From assembly GCF_041240605.1 (NCBI RefSeq), contig NZ_CP162487.1:3665001-3729000 (forward strand): a stretch of 64,000 nucleotides of DNA. Reading direction: 5' to 3'. Made by a program: the position numbers and the translations under genes. Positions 27,301-35,844 of this stretch are shown in pieces (position 1 is the first letter of the stretch; each line of letters opens with the position of its first letter). Under the pieces are notes generated by a model. That model was not told the DNA's origin. It saw only the letters and a program-made list of their open reading frames with translations, and did no database searches. Source of the DNA: Xanthomonas sp. DAR 80977. Lineage in GTDB: Bacteria > Pseudomonadota > Gammaproteobacteria > Xanthomonadales > Xanthomonadaceae.

Positions 27301-27991
27301 GCGCTGCGCGCCGCTCGCGGGACTCGGGACCGGGGACTCGGGACTCGGCGGTGGCAGACAGGCCGGATTGCCACTGCTTGCGCAGCAGCGCCAGCTCCGC
27401 GTCGGAGAACGCGCCATCCTCGAGCGCCGACAGCACCCTGCCGATGCCGATCTCGTCGTCGATGTGCGGCAGCGAGGCGCCGGCTTGTCCCGGGTCCCGA
27501 GCCCCGGGCCCCGAGTCCCGCGAAGATTCCGAGTCCCGCGCGCGCCCAGCGCGCGCCACCACGTCCTCGATCATCTCCACCAGCCCCATCTTCATGCCGT
27601 CGTTGGGGTGGTAGATGCGCTCCACGCCGTAGGCCTGCAGCTCGGCGATCTCCTCCGGGGTGATGGTGCCGCCACCGCCGCCGAACACGCGCACATGGCC
27701 GGCGCCGCGTTCGCGCAGCATGTCCACCATGTACTTGAAGTACTCGACGTGGCCGCCCTGGTAGGACGACAGCGCGATCGCATCGGCGTCTTCCTGCAGC
27801 GCCGCGCGCACCACGTCCTCGACGCTGCGGTTGTGGCCGAGATGGATCACCTCCGCGCCCTGCGCCTGGATCAGCCGGCGCATGATGTTGATCGCCGCGT
27901 CGTGGCCGTCGAACAGGCTGGCAGCGGTGACGAAGCGCAGCGGGCTGGTGTCGGCCTGCGGCAACGGAACGCGGGACGCGGGAATGCTCAT
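24344..27991 (-). CDS. icmF: fused acyl-CoA mutase IcmF (B12 domain, G-protein chaperone, mutase)
   Basis: A 1215-residue adenosylcobalamin enzyme joining three modules. The B12 domain is at about 20-150 ([15 protein letters not shown], His as lower axial ligand). The MeaB-like GTPase is at about 228-440 ([12 protein letters not shown], then [15 protein letters not shown]). The mutase barrel fills the C-terminus. Near residue 654 the position that is Tyr in methylmalonyl-CoA mutase is Phe (IRMFAGEG), and near 840 the usual Arg is Gln (DQAQNTCIF); both fit isobutyryl-CoA mutase, linking butyryl- and isobutyryl-CoA. It is longer than known IcmF (about 1090). Two inserts, at about 152-168 and 214-225, are coded by GGGACTC repeats. 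The start at 27991 gives [12 protein letters not shown]. Confidence 0.93.
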   Translation of the reverse strand: MSIPASRVPLPQADTSPLRFVTAASLFDGHDAAINIMRRLIQAQGAEVIHLGHNRSVEDVVRAALQEDADAIALSSYQGGHVEYFKYMVDMLRERGAGHVRVFGGGGGTITPEEIAELQAYGVERIYHPNDGMKMGLVEMIEDVVARAGRARDSESSRDSGPGARDPGQAGASLPHIDDEIGIGRVLSALEDGAFSDAELALLRKQWQSGLSATAESRVPGPESRERRAAPVVGLTGTGGAGKSSVTDELLNRFLAGFPQMRIAVVSVDPSRRRTGGALLGDRIRMNALRSPRVYMRSMATRRQHAATNRVLKDCIAFLKGIGYDLVIVETAGIGQSDSEIVDLVDFPVYVMTSDYGAPSQLEKIDMLDFAELVVLNKYDRRGAEDALRDVRKQWRRNRVAFQLEDAAVPVYPTIASQFNDPGISWMFVNLCRLLREKLGLEAPAAGAQAAAQCDFRPQLDTTLKEPRATVLIPGARVRYLAEIAEQGRALNAGIDRQAEAADRAQSFWQSLHELDDPRLPKQLELYAVQDLQPAAAAGAGAAVDATMLLLRQRYNDALQALSSESLKLLREWPQRLKSITDEVTEYEVRGKAIRVENYRQSLSHQPIPKIAAPRYRSWGELLRFLGKENLPGSYPYTGGVYPYRRAGEDPIRMFAGEGTPERTNRRFHYLSVGQPAARLSTAFDSVTLYGEDPAPRPDIYGKIGNSGVNIPTLDDMKKLYSGFDLCAPSTSVSMTINGPAPMILAMFMNTAIDQQVEKYLKADAQRWAQAERTLAQLFEGRQRPRYHGELPPTNDGLGLALLGVSGDQLVDAQTYALIKADTLSSVRGTVQADILKEDQAQNTCIFSTEFALRMMGDIQQYFVEHKVRNFYSVSISGYHIAEAGANPISQLAFTLSNGFTIVEYYLARGMRIDDFAPNLSFFFSNGMDPEYTAIGRVARRIWARAMRERYGGNERSQMMKYHIQTSGRSLHAQEIQFNDIRTTLQALYALFDNCNSLHTNAYDEAITTPTEESVRRAVAIQMIINKELGLNFCENPWQGSFIVEQLTDLVEEAVYKEFEAISERGGVLGAMDTMYQRGKIQEESLYYEHKKHDGSLPLVGVNTFLPKQHAGETATQIELIRSTEEEKGQQIANVRDWQQRRNGIAPAAADLDAASVQASALVSQREGPGLGYLQRSARERRNVFAALMEAVKTHSLGQISHALYEVGGEYRRNM
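27318..27350. repeat. heptamer-repeat run inside icmF, site 1
   Basis: CGGGACTCGGGACCGGGGAC and further GGGACTC units lie in frame in icmF, encoding [17 protein letters not shown] sequence just before the G-protein domain. The length keeps the frame open. Confidence 0.8.
27487..27540. repeat. heptamer-repeat run inside icmF, site 2
   Basis: Inverse units (GTCCCGGGTCCCGAGCCCCG, then CCGAGTCCCGCG twice) in frame in icmF, encoding [19 protein letters not shown] after the B12 domain. Together with site 1 it brackets a 136-base coding stretch (about 45 residues) in inverted orientation. Confidence 0.8.
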
Positions 27992-28227
27992 CGGGAAGAC
28001 ATCGGCATCGGCAAAGGAATGCAGCGATTCTAGGCGCCCCGCGCAGCGCGGGCAGGTTGCGCTGCAACATGCGGCGGCGATCGCGCTGGCGCCGGACAGG
28101 CCGCAAGACGCCACTGCGGACGCCAGCTATCCGCGACATGAATGCGGCCGCGCGGCGCGTCAACAGCGGCGATGCCTGCCGCGTTTGCGTTGGCGTCGGC
28201 AGCCCGCCGATGTCCCTGGAGAATCGC

Positions 28228-28545
28228 ATGTCCATTCGTCCCTTGTTGCTGGCCTCCCTGCTCGGCAGCGCGCTCGCCGGCGGCCTGCTGGCCGCGCCCG
28301 CGCAGGCGCGCCCGGTGCTGGAGCTGTCGGTGCAGACCGCACCGCCGCCGCCGCGCTTCGAACGCGTGGTGGTGCGGCCTGGCTACGTGTGGGCGCCCGG
28401 CTACTGGCATTGGAACGGGCGCCGCCATGTCTGGATCGGCGGCCGCTACGTGCGCGAACGCCCCGGCTATGTCTACGTCGGCCCGCGTTGGGAGCATCGC
28501 GGCCCCGCCTACCGCTTCCACGACGGCTATTGGGTGCGCCGCTAG
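28228..28545 (+). CDS. exported YXWGXW-repeat protein
   Basis: A 105-residue protein with a signal peptide (RPLLLASLLGSALAGGLLAAPAQA) and a Tyr/Trp/Arg/Gly-rich mature part. Two copies of the YXWGXW-type motif occur (YVWAPGYWHWNGRRHVWIGG, then YVYVGPRWEHRG). Such proteins are outer-surface or periplasmic and of unknown function. ATG 28228 follows GGAGAATCGC; ATG 28210 would only add six residues. It is divergent from icmF with 236 bases in between. Confidence 0.8.
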   Translation: MSIRPLLLASLLGSALAGGLLAAPAQARPVLELSVQTAPPPPRFERVVVRPGYVWAPGYWHWNGRRHVWIGGRYVRERPGYVYVGPRWEHRGPAYRFHDGYWVRR

Positions 28546-28802
28546 GCCGCGGCCCGGCGGCGCACACGAGCGGCCGGCGCCGCCGCGATGTTGCGCGGCG
28601 ACGTGACCGCCGTCGTCGCGCTTTGCGATAGTGGGCGAACCGCGGCATCGCGCCGGTCGCAGAGAGAACGCATGTCCAGGCCTCCGCTGTCGCGCCCGTC
28701 CTTGCCGCTGTCGCCGCGGCATGCCGTGCGCGGCCCGGCGCACGCGCCAGGCCGCCGGTTCCTGGCCCAGGTCCAGCGCCTGCCGCGCGCGGGCCGCTAG
28801 CG

Positions 28803-29360
28803 ATGCCGTCGCGGCTACCGCCGGGCACCTATGCGATCGCCATCACCGTGGTGGCGGTGGCGATCGCCAGCGTGGCCGCCTGGCGCGAACGGCCCACCGA
28901 CGCGGCCTCGCGCCGCGACCTCGGCGAGGCCATCGGCGACACCGCGAACGCGGTCGCGGCGCGCAAACCTGAGGTCCTCGCCACCGCGAGCGGCCAACCG
29001 AGCGCGCCCGCCGACGCCCCGCACGGCGGCGAACCCCGCTTCGACCGGCATGGCCAGGTGCTGCCGGACCCGGACTTGCGGCGCTACCTGGACCGTTACC
29101 TGGCTGGCCAGGATGCGCAGCCGCTGGCGACCCGGCGGCAACGCCTGCAGCGCGACCTCGCCGCCACCATGCCCGCCGCACGGGCGCAGCAGATCCTGGT
29201 GTGGTTCGACCGCTACGCCGCCTATCTGCAGGCCGAGGCCGGCTCGGCGCAGACGGCCGACCCGCAACGGCAGGCGCAGCGCACGCAGGCGCTGCGCGAC
29301 CGCCTGCTCGGAGCGCAGGCGGCCACGGCCTTGTTCGCCGACCAGCCCGCCGCGCACTGA
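28803..29360 (+). CDS. short lipase-secretion-chaperone-like protein
   Basis: A 185-residue protein with an N-terminal membrane anchor (TYAIAITVVAVAIASVAAW), a Pro/Ala linker and a helical domain. FDRHGQVLPDPDLRRYLDRY matches the first mini-domain of lipase chaperones (LifO), whose motif is RxxFDY(F/C)LSAxGE, here in the variant form RRYLDRYLAGQD. LRDRLLGAQAATALFADQPA matches the later segment before FADEE. It then stops, whereas LifO proteins run to about 340 residues. No lipase gene is next to it. It may be a truncated or minimal chaperone. The ATG lies 3 bases after a TAG in the upstream frame. Confidence 0.6.
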   Translation: MPSRLPPGTYAIAITVVAVAIASVAAWRERPTDAASRRDLGEAIGDTANAVAARKPEVLATASGQPSAPADAPHGGEPRFDRHGQVLPDPDLRRYLDRYLAGQDAQPLATRRQRLQRDLAATMPAARAQQILVWFDRYAAYLQAEAGSAQTADPQRQAQRTQALRDRLLGAQAATALFADQPAAH

Positions 29361-29786
29361 ACCGCCGCGCGTCCACTCCACCCGCGGCACGTCCGCGCCG
29401 CGTCGCCCCCCCTGCACCCATGCCTGGCAGACCCGCGCGCCCTGCCCCGGCCGCGTCGACACAACGAGCCAGGAAGCGGCCGCGAACCCCGTCGCCGACA
29501 CCGGCCGCCACATCATGCGGATGGCGGCTGCGCGGTGCCTGGCGTCGGCGATCGCGTGCCCGAACACCCCGGCGCGCGTCGCAAGCGGTACCGAGATGCC
29601 CGCGCCGCCTGGGTCGGCGGCGTCGCCCAGAAGGCTGCGCGGGGCGCGGACAATTGCTTTAAAATGCGCCTATCGCGACGATCAGGACCCGTTCCGGAAC
29701 CCGTCGCGTTTTTCGTTTTGCGCACCCTCACTAGGCAAGTTCCTGGAACCAAGGTGTCCTACACCTGCAACGCCAGCGGAGCCCCC
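29361..29786. other. 426-base gap with terminator-like hairpin in front of ldh
   Basis: Holds no supportable gene. TAAAAT at 29660-29665 could be a -10 element. A hairpin followed by T-rich sequence is at 29674-29713. Confidence 0.5.
29674..29713 (+). terminator. terminator- or attenuator-like hairpin in the ldh leader
   Basis: CGCGACG (29674-29680) pairs with CGTCGCG (29702-29708), with TTTTT after it and GTTTT again soon after. The loop carries the palindrome GTTCCGGAAC. It is 314 bases after the previous stop and 74 before the ldh start, so it may be in the ldh leader. Confidence 0.55.
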
Positions 29787-30887
29787 ATGCTTTTCGAAAC
29801 GCTAGCCACCACCGGCCACGAACAAGTCGTCTTCTGCCACAACCGCGACGTGGGCCTGCAGGCGATCATCGCCATCCACAACACCGTGCTCGGCCCCGCA
29901 TTGGGCGGCGTGCGCATGCGCCCCTACGCCAACACCGAGGCCGCGCTGCACGACGCGCTGCGGCTCAGCCGCACGATGACCTACAAGAACGCGCTGGCCG
30001 GGCTGAACATCGGCGGCGGCAAGGCGGTGATCATCGGCGACCCCAAGGCCGACAAGTCCGAGGCGCTGTTCCGCGCGTTCGGCCGCTACGTGGATTCGCT
30101 GGGCGGGCGCTACATCACCGCCGAGGACGTGGGCACCGACGTCAACGACATGGAGCAGATCTACCTGGAGACCGAATACGTCACCGGCGTGCACCAGGTG
30201 CATGGCGGCTCCGGCGATCCGGCTCCGTTCACCGCCTACGGCGCGCTGCAGGCGCTGATGGCCTCGCTGCAGCGCAAGCTCGGCCACGAGGAGATCGGCA
30301 AGGCCAGCATCGCCGTGCAGGGCCTCGGTCACATCGGCATGGAACTGGTGAAACTGCTGAAGGAACGCGGCGCCAAGCTGTACGTCACCGACCTGGACCC
30401 GGCGCTGGTCGAGCGCGCGGTCGCCGAATACGGCGCCGAGGCGGTCAAGCCGGACGAGATCTACGACGTAGCCGCCGACGTGCTGGCGCCGTGCGCGCTG
30501 GAGAGCGCGATCGACGAAGCCACGCTGCCGCGGCTGAAGGCGAAGATCATCTGCGGCACCGCCAACAACCAGCTGGCCAGCGCCGCGGTCGGCGAGGAAC
30601 TGCATCGCCGCGGCATCCTCTACGCCCCGGACTACGCGGTCAACGCCGGCGGAGTGATGAACGTGTCGCTGGAGATCGACGGCTACAACCGCGAACGCGC
30701 GATGCGCCTGATCCGCAGCCTGTACCACAACCTGGGCAAGATCTTCGACCTGTCCGAGCGCGACAACATCCCGCCGCAGCAGGCCGCCGACCGCATCGCC
30801 GAAGCGCGCATGCACGCCATCGGCAAGCTCAAGCTGCCGCTGGGCCGCACCGCACCGCGCTCGATGGGGCATCTGCGCGGCGAGTGA
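29787..30887 (+). CDS. ldh: leucine dehydrogenase (Glu/Leu/Phe/Val dehydrogenase)
   Basis: A 366-residue NAD-dependent enzyme that oxidatively deaminates branched-chain amino acids to 2-oxo acids. It has the substrate loop GPALGGVRMRPY, the catalytic Lys in YKNALAGLNIGGGKAVI, and the Rossmann motif VQGLGHIGMELVKLL at about residue 178. Length and order fit leucine dehydrogenase, not the longer glutamate enzymes. ATG 29787 has GGAG 5 bases upstream. An in-frame ATG at 29664 would add 41 unlike residues and is rejected. It lies upstream of a convergent autotransporter and could feed branched-chain acyl-CoA metabolism together with IcmF. Confidence 0.9.
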   Translation: MLFETLATTGHEQVVFCHNRDVGLQAIIAIHNTVLGPALGGVRMRPYANTEAALHDALRLSRTMTYKNALAGLNIGGGKAVIIGDPKADKSEALFRAFGRYVDSLGGRYITAEDVGTDVNDMEQIYLETEYVTGVHQVHGGSGDPAPFTAYGALQALMASLQRKLGHEEIGKASIAVQGLGHIGMELVKLLKERGAKLYVTDLDPALVERAVAEYGAEAVKPDEIYDVAADVLAPCALESAIDEATLPRLKAKIICGTANNQLASAAVGEELHRRGILYAPDYAVNAGGVMNVSLEIDGYNRERAMRLIRSLYHNLGKIFDLSERDNIPPQQAADRIAEARMHAIGKLKLPLGRTAPRSMGHLRGE

Positions 30888-30954
30888 GCCACGCGCCTCT
30901 TCGGACGACGCCGCGACAAAGGTAAAGAGCAGGTTCTATCGGCACCGACATGCC

Positions 30955-31043
30955 GACGCGTCGGGACTGAAGTCCCTCCCACAAAAAGCCGGCACGCGTC
31001 GCCGGCCCCGAATGTTCCTGTGGGAGCGACTTCAGTCGCGACA
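30955..31043. repeat. REP-like palindrome family, inverted pair
   Basis: GACGCGTCGGGACTGAAGTC and onward (30955-30982) and the inverted copy TGTGGGAGCGACTTCAGTCG (31019-31043). A degraded third copy follows at about 31077-31103. They fill the gap between the convergent ldh and autotransporter genes. Related to 50377-50438 and 59641-59704. Confidence 0.75.
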
Positions 31044-31129
31044 GGCGAAGCCGGAAACCTGAACTCCGCCTCAGCGCGTCGGAACCGAAGTCTCCTCCTG
31101 CAACACACGCTTCGGCGCCACCGCCCGCA

Positions 31130-33970
31130 TCAAAACCCCAACCGGTATCGCAGCGACAGCGCATGATCGTCGCCGCGCGGGCCGAAGCGCTGGTCGTAGC
31201 CGAGGCCCAGCGCACTGGCTCCCCAGCGCCGGTCCAGGCTCATCCCGAACAGCCCGCCCGAACGCGCCGGCTGCAGATCGACCAGCGGCGCCCACGCGTC
31301 CACGCCGACGAAGCTGGCCTGGCGCTGCAGGCCCTGCGCGGCCAGGGTCTGCTGCCATTCGGCATAGCCCTGCAGCGACCAGCCCTGCCGGCCGTAGCCG
31401 GCGCGCACACCGGCCAGGGCCTGGCTACGCGAGGAAGACGCCGCATCGGCCATCAGTCCGAAACCGTCGCCGCCCTGCTCGCGGAAGCCGTCGCTGTCGA
31501 TGCGGCTGTAGTCGGCGCCGGCGTACGGGGTCAGCCACGCCTTGCCGCGCCCGAACCGGTAGCCGACCTCCACGCTGCTGGACAGGAAGCGCCCGGCGTA
31601 GCGGCTGGACGCGTCGGCGACGCTGTCGCCGAGCAACAGGCTGCGGTCGAGCTGGCGCCGGTATTGCCCGGTGCCCAGCTGCGCCAGCGCATAGGCATTG
31701 CCGGCGACCGCACCGAGATAGGCCTGGCCCTGCACCTGGCGATCGCGGCTGTGATCCAGGGCGCCGTCGCCGCCACCGTCGGCGCGGGTCTCGCCGAAGG
31801 CGAAGCCGGCCACGGCGTGCTCGCCCAGGCGCAGGTCCTGGCCCATCATCCAGCCGTCGAGCTGGAACTGGCTGCCGGCAAAACTGCCCTGCCCGGTATC
31901 GCCCAGGCGCTGGCTCCACGCACCGATCGCGCGCGGTTGCGCGATCAGGCTGTCGAAGCGGCCGGACAGCGCGCGCCGCTGCAAATCGATGCTGTCGAAG
32001 GTCATCGCCGTGGCCGCCGCATGCGCTTCGCCGGACAGGCTGCGCAGCGTCGCCGACGCCGCTGCCGCGCTGGGCGACTGCTGCACCGCGCCGGCCGCCT
32101 TCAGCAGCGACGCATCGACCGTCGCCGGATCCCGGTTCAGTTGCGCGTCCAGTTGCGCGAACGCCGCGTCCACGCGCGTGGCCGAGGCGAGCGTGGCGGC
32201 GGTGATGTTGCCGAAGCTCGCCGCGGCCGCGGTGACGCTGAGCGCCTGCACGGTGATCGAGGCGCTGGTGCCGTCGTAGACGAGCGAGGACGTCAGGAAC
32301 ACGTTCGACGGCGTGGTCACCGAGGCGAACGTGCCGCTCAGCCCGCCGCTGGTTTCGAGCACCTTGTACGCGGTGTTGTTGACCACGTAGTCGCGCTTGC
32401 CGAGCACGTACAGCGAGCCGCCCTGCAGCGTCGCGGTGCCGGTCACCGAGAGCTTGTCGCCGACCAGCAAGGCCAGCCGGCCGTTGCTGTCCTGCACGTA
32501 GTTGCCGCTCAGGCTCAGCGTCGCGGTCCCGACCTGGAAGGTGCCGGAGTTGCTGACGTTGCCGCGCAGCGGGCCGGTACCGATGAAGGTGGCGCCGTTG
32601 CTGATGGTCACGTTGGAGCCGCCCAGGCTGGCCGCGCTGAGCGTGCCGGCCTGCACCCGGGTATCGCCGCTGTAGCTGTTCTGGGTGCCGCTCAGGGTCA
32701 GGGTGCCGCTGCCCTGCTTGATCAGCCCGCCGCTGCCGGCGATGTCGTTTGCCCAGGTCGAGCTGCCGCTGAAGGACACGCTGACGTCGCCCCAGTCGAA
32801 CCTGGCCGGTCCCTGCACCGCCTTGCCGACATTGAGCAGGCCATAGCCGAAGGTGGCATCCACGCCGGGCGTGCCCAGGTCGGTGGCGGTGCCGAGCAGG
32901 GTCTGCCGCAGCAGGTCGTTGCTGAAGTAGGGGAACGCCTGCCACACCAGCGCGGCCGCGCCGGACACCAGCGGCGCGGCGTAGGAGGTGCCGCTGCCGT
33001 AGTAGTAGTCCGGGTTGGCGGTGGCGGTGGTCGCCTTGGGATCGACGAACACCTCCGTGCCCGGCGCGACCAGGCAGTAGTGCATGGCCACGCCGCAGGC
33101 GTTGGAATACGACTCCAGCTTGCTGCCGGTGCTCGCATCCACCGCGGCCACCACCAGCCAGCCGCGCTCCAGGTCCGCCGCCGGATGCGTGCCGCCGGGG
33201 CCGAGTTGGCTGGGCAGCGAGGCGATGTCCGACGGATCGGCCTTGGCTTCGTTGCCGGCGGCGAACACCACCAGCCCGCCATTGCCCAGCACGAACGGAC
33301 GGTATTCGTCGGCGATCGCGTTGGTCGCGGTCGGGTCGGTCCAGTAGATGCCGCCCCAGGAATTGTTCATCACCTTGACCCCGGCGTTGATCAGGTCCTG
33401 GTGGACCGAGGCCAGGCCCAGCGCGCCGCTGGTCTGGTTGCCCTCGCCGCTGCCGTCGTCGTCCGGCGAGGTGTCGCTGATGATGCGCGCCGACACGATC
33501 TGCGCGCCGGGCGCGATACCGCCTGGCCATGCGCCCACCGCCTTGCCCGCGGCCAGCTGCGCGACCGTGGTGCCATGGCCGTCGACATCGTCGACGTTGA
33601 CGTTGTTCTTGGCCGGATCGACGTAGATCAGGTTGGACACCACGCGCCCGGCCAGCGCCGGGTGGTTGCGGCTCACGCCGGTGTCGACCACGCCGATGCG
33701 GTAGCCGCTGCCGTCGTAGCCGGCGTTGTGCGCGGCCAGCGTGTTGGTCAGCGCCAGGTGCGCGTCGAACGCCGGCTGCGGCGGTGGCGGCGAGGTCGGC
33801 GGGGAGGTCGGTGGCGAAGTCGGCGGCGGCGGCGGCGGAGGTGATGTCGGCGGCGGCGAGGTCGGTGGCGGATCGCTGCGGGTCAGCCCGCCGCCGCCCC
33901 CGCCGCCGCACGAGGTCAACGCCACCGCCAGTGCGGTCGCCAGCAGCGACCGGGCCATCAACTTCCGCAT
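31130..33970 (-). CDS. subtilisin-family autotransporter with lipobox
   Basis: A 946-residue surface protein. Its signal peptide ends LALTSC-Gly, which fits a lipobox, followed by a Gly run and a Pro/Thr/Ser linker (PPPTSPPPTSPPPPPPP). The S8 domain has Asp in GVVDTGVSRNHP, His in VDGHGTTVA, the Asn in FAAGN and Ser in GSGTSYAAPLVSG. A passenger repeat (LIKQGSGTLTLSGTQNSYSG) precedes a C-terminal beta-barrel of about 270 residues ending in LRYRLGF with terminal Phe. The plan is like NalP and Xanthomonas serine autotransporters. GGAGAGAGATC precedes the ATG. It probably cleaves surface or host proteins. Confidence 0.92.
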   Translation of the reverse strand: MRKLMARSLLATALAVALTSCGGGGGGGLTRSDPPPTSPPPTSPPPPPPPTSPPTSPPTSPPPPQPAFDAHLALTNTLAAHNAGYDGSGYRIGVVDTGVSRNHPALAGRVVSNLIYVDPAKNNVNVDDVDGHGTTVAQLAAGKAVGAWPGGIAPGAQIVSARIISDTSPDDDGSGEGNQTSGALGLASVHQDLINAGVKVMNNSWGGIYWTDPTATNAIADEYRPFVLGNGGLVVFAAGNEAKADPSDIASLPSQLGPGGTHPAADLERGWLVVAAVDASTGSKLESYSNACGVAMHYCLVAPGTEVFVDPKATTATANPDYYYGSGTSYAAPLVSGAAALVWQAFPYFSNDLLRQTLLGTATDLGTPGVDATFGYGLLNVGKAVQGPARFDWGDVSVSFSGSSTWANDIAGSGGLIKQGSGTLTLSGTQNSYSGDTRVQAGTLSAASLGGSNVTISNGATFIGTGPLRGNVSNSGTFQVGTATLSLSGNYVQDSNGRLALLVGDKLSVTGTATLQGGSLYVLGKRDYVVNNTAYKVLETSGGLSGTFASVTTPSNVFLTSSLVYDGTSASITVQALSVTAAAASFGNITAATLASATRVDAAFAQLDAQLNRDPATVDASLLKAAGAVQQSPSAAAASATLRSLSGEAHAAATAMTFDSIDLQRRALSGRFDSLIAQPRAIGAWSQRLGDTGQGSFAGSQFQLDGWMMGQDLRLGEHAVAGFAFGETRADGGGDGALDHSRDRQVQGQAYLGAVAGNAYALAQLGTGQYRRQLDRSLLLGDSVADASSRYAGRFLSSSVEVGYRFGRGKAWLTPYAGADYSRIDSDGFREQGGDGFGLMADAASSSRSQALAGVRAGYGRQGWSLQGYAEWQQTLAAQGLQRQASFVGVDAWAPLVDLQPARSGGLFGMSLDRRWGASALGLGYDQRFGPRGDDHALSLRYRLGF

Positions 33971-34173
33971 GATCTCTCTCCAGATATGCACGCCGGCCAG
34001 TTCGGCCGGCAACGTTGCGTTAGCGGCCGCAAACGGGCGGCCTGAATCGGCATGAATCTACACCGGAATCCGCATCGAAAATCCACGCCGCCACGATCCC
34101 GCTGCGGCGCCGCGATTGGCAGAAGCCGCCCCGAGGCAGATAATCGGCGACTAATCTTTCGTAAGGGTTTGCC

Positions 34174-35349
34174 ATGACCGAGATCGTCATCGCCGCGGCC
34201 AAGCGCACCGCCATCGGCGCCTTCCTGGGCCAGTTCAACGGCGTGCCCACGCCGGAACTCGGCGCCGCCGCCATCCGCGCCGCGCTGGAGCAGTCCGGCA
34301 TCCCCGCCGCCGACGTGTCGGAAGTGATCATGGGCTGCGTGCTGCCGGCCAACCTCGGCCAGGCGCCGGCGCGCCAGGCCGCGCGCGCGGCCGGCGTGCC
34401 CGACGCCACCGGCGCCACCACCGTCAACAAGGTCTGCGGTTCGGGCATGAAGGCGATCATGTTCGGCCACGACCTGATCAAGGCCGGCTCGGCCAGCATC
34501 GTCGTCGCCGGCGGCATGGAATCGATGAGCAACGCGCCGCACCTGCTGCCCAACTCGCGCACCGGCAACCGCTACGGCAACTTCCAGGCGGTGGACCACA
34601 TGGCCTGGGATGGCCTGACCAATCCCGACGACGGCCAGGCCATGGGCGTGTTCGGCGAGGCCACCGCCGAGAAGTTCGGCTTCAGCCGCCAGGACCAGGA
34701 CGCGTATGCGATCGAGTCGGTGACCCGTGCGCAGGCCGCGCAGCGCGACGGCGCCTTCGACGCGGAGATCGTGCCGGTGCGCGTGGCCACCCGCAAGGGC
34801 GAGGCGGTGTTCGCCAGCGACGAACAGCCGGGCAAGTCCGACATCGCCAAGATCCCCACGCTGAAGCCGGCGTTCAAGAAGGACGGCACGCTCACCGCCG
34901 CCAGTTCCTCCAGCATCTCCGACGGCGCCGCCGCCACCGTGCTGCTCAGCGCCGACGACGCCGCCCGCCGCGGCATCGCGCCGCTGGCGCGGATCGTCGG
35001 CCACGCGACCTTCTCGCAGGCCCCGGAATGGTTCACCACCGCCCCGGTCGGCGCGATCAAGAAGTTGCTGGAACAGGTCGGCTGGAGCCTGGACCAGGTC
35101 GACCTGTTCGAAATCAACGAAGCGTTCGCGGTGGTGCCGATGGTGCCGATCAAGGAGCTGGGTCTGGACCCGGCCAAGGTCAACGTCAACGGCGGCGCCT
35201 GCGCGCTCGGCCATCCCATCGGCGCATCCGGCGCGCGGCTGGTGGTGACATTGCTAAACGCGTTGCGCACGCGCGGCGGACGCCGCGGAATCGCGACCCT
35301 GTGCATCGGTGGCGGAGAGGCGACGGCGATCGCCATCGAATTGATTTGA
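34174..35349 (+). CDS. acetyl-CoA C-acetyltransferase (thiolase)
   Basis: A 391-residue thiolase that joins or splits acetoacetyl-CoA. It has the nucleophile Cys in NKVCGSGMKA at about residue 89, the His in GHPIGASGARL, and the second catalytic Cys in TLCIGGGEA. The N-terminus (EIVIAAAKRTAIGAFLGQF) is typical of the biosynthetic type. TAAGGGTTTGCC precedes the ATG. It is divergent from the autotransporter with 203 bases between; an AT-richer stretch and the lipoprotein promoter follow. Confidence 0.93.
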   Translation: MTEIVIAAAKRTAIGAFLGQFNGVPTPELGAAAIRAALEQSGIPAADVSEVIMGCVLPANLGQAPARQAARAAGVPDATGATTVNKVCGSGMKAIMFGHDLIKAGSASIVVAGGMESMSNAPHLLPNSRTGNRYGNFQAVDHMAWDGLTNPDDGQAMGVFGEATAEKFGFSRQDQDAYAIESVTRAQAAQRDGAFDAEIVPVRVATRKGEAVFASDEQPGKSDIAKIPTLKPAFKKDGTLTAASSSSISDGAAATVLLSADDAARRGIAPLARIVGHATFSQAPEWFTTAPVGAIKKLLEQVGWSLDQVDLFEINEAFAVVPMVPIKELGLDPAKVNVNGGACALGHPIGASGARLVVTLLNALRTRGGRRGIATLCIGGGEATAIAIELI

Positions 35350-35391
35350 TTGGGATTAACCCATAAAACACAAAAATGAATGCGCGTGCGC

Positions 35392-35419
35392 TTGACAGCC
35401 GACTTTGGCTTGTCATCAT
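35392..35419 (+). promoter_or_regulatory. sigma-70-type promoter of the Ala-rich lipoprotein gene
   Basis: TTGACA at 35392-35397, a 16-base spacer, then CATCAT at 35414-35419 (four of six matches to TATAAT). It lies 53 bases before the start codon, in a locally AT-richer region. Confidence 0.55.
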
Positions 35420-35472
35420 GTTGAGGGCGCGCAATAGCGCGTTGCCTAACTAAACGACGAGGATAGACACAC

Positions 35473-35814
35473 ATGAGCATCAACAAGCTGCTGATCGCAA
35501 TGGCCCTGGGCCTGGCCCTGGCCGCGTGCTCGAAGCAGGAGCAGGCGCAGGACGCCGCTGCTTCGGCTAACGAAGCCGCCACCGACGCGCAGGCTGCTGC
35601 CGACCAGGCTTCGGCCGCCGGTGCCGCCACCGCCGATTCCGCCCAGGCTGCTGCCGACACGGCCGCTACCGCCGCCAACACCGCTGCCGACGCTTCGGCC
35701 GCTGCCGCCGCTGCCCCGACCGATGCCGCTGCCGACAAGGCTGCCGACACCGCCAAGGCTGCTGACGACACCGCCGACAAGGCCAAGGACGCTGCCGAAG
35801 AAGCCAAGAAGTAA
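35473..35814 (+). CDS. Ala-rich helical lipoprotein
   Basis: A 113-residue lipoprotein. The signal peptide ends in LALAAC with the lipid Cys at about residue 19, followed by SKQEQ. The mature part is over 50% Ala with Asp, Lys, Glu and Thr in repeating 11-residue-like units (TAKAADDTADKAKDAAEE), with no aromatic residues. This pattern forms an amphipathic helix like LEA-type desiccation proteins. GAGGATAGACACAC precedes the ATG. It has a TTGACA promoter and a strong terminator, so it is its own transcript, probably abundant. It resembles the lipoprotein at 39358. Confidence 0.8.
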   Translation: MSINKLLIAMALGLALAACSKQEQAQDAAASANEAATDAQAAADQASAAGAATADSAQAAADTAATAANTAADASAAAAAAPTDAAADKAADTAKAADDTADKAKDAAEEAKK

Positions 35815-35844
35815 TCACTTCTCGCTTCAGGCACGTCTGAAGAA

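Noticed and set aside
24254..28033. A 1259-codon open frame on the plus strand opposite icmF
   Set aside because: It is a GC-rich shadow frame of the real minus-strand gene; the product is Ala/Arg/His/Val-rich with no domain, while the minus strand shows three intact modules.
28672..28800. A 42-codon plus-strand open frame directly before the lipase-chaperone-like gene
   Set aside because: Pro/Arg-rich with no hydrophobic core, and no convincing ribosome binding site. Its stop two bases before the next ATG is probably chance.
29664..29786. Upstream in-frame ATG that would extend leucine dehydrogenase by 41 residues
   Set aside because: The extension would run through the terminator-like hairpin, is unlike the family N-terminus, and the ATG at 29787 has a better ribosome binding site.
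31163..33844. Long plus-strand open frame opposite the autotransporter
   Set aside because: The product is low-complexity Ala/Arg/Gly; the minus strand has the complete subtilisin triad and a beta-barrel.
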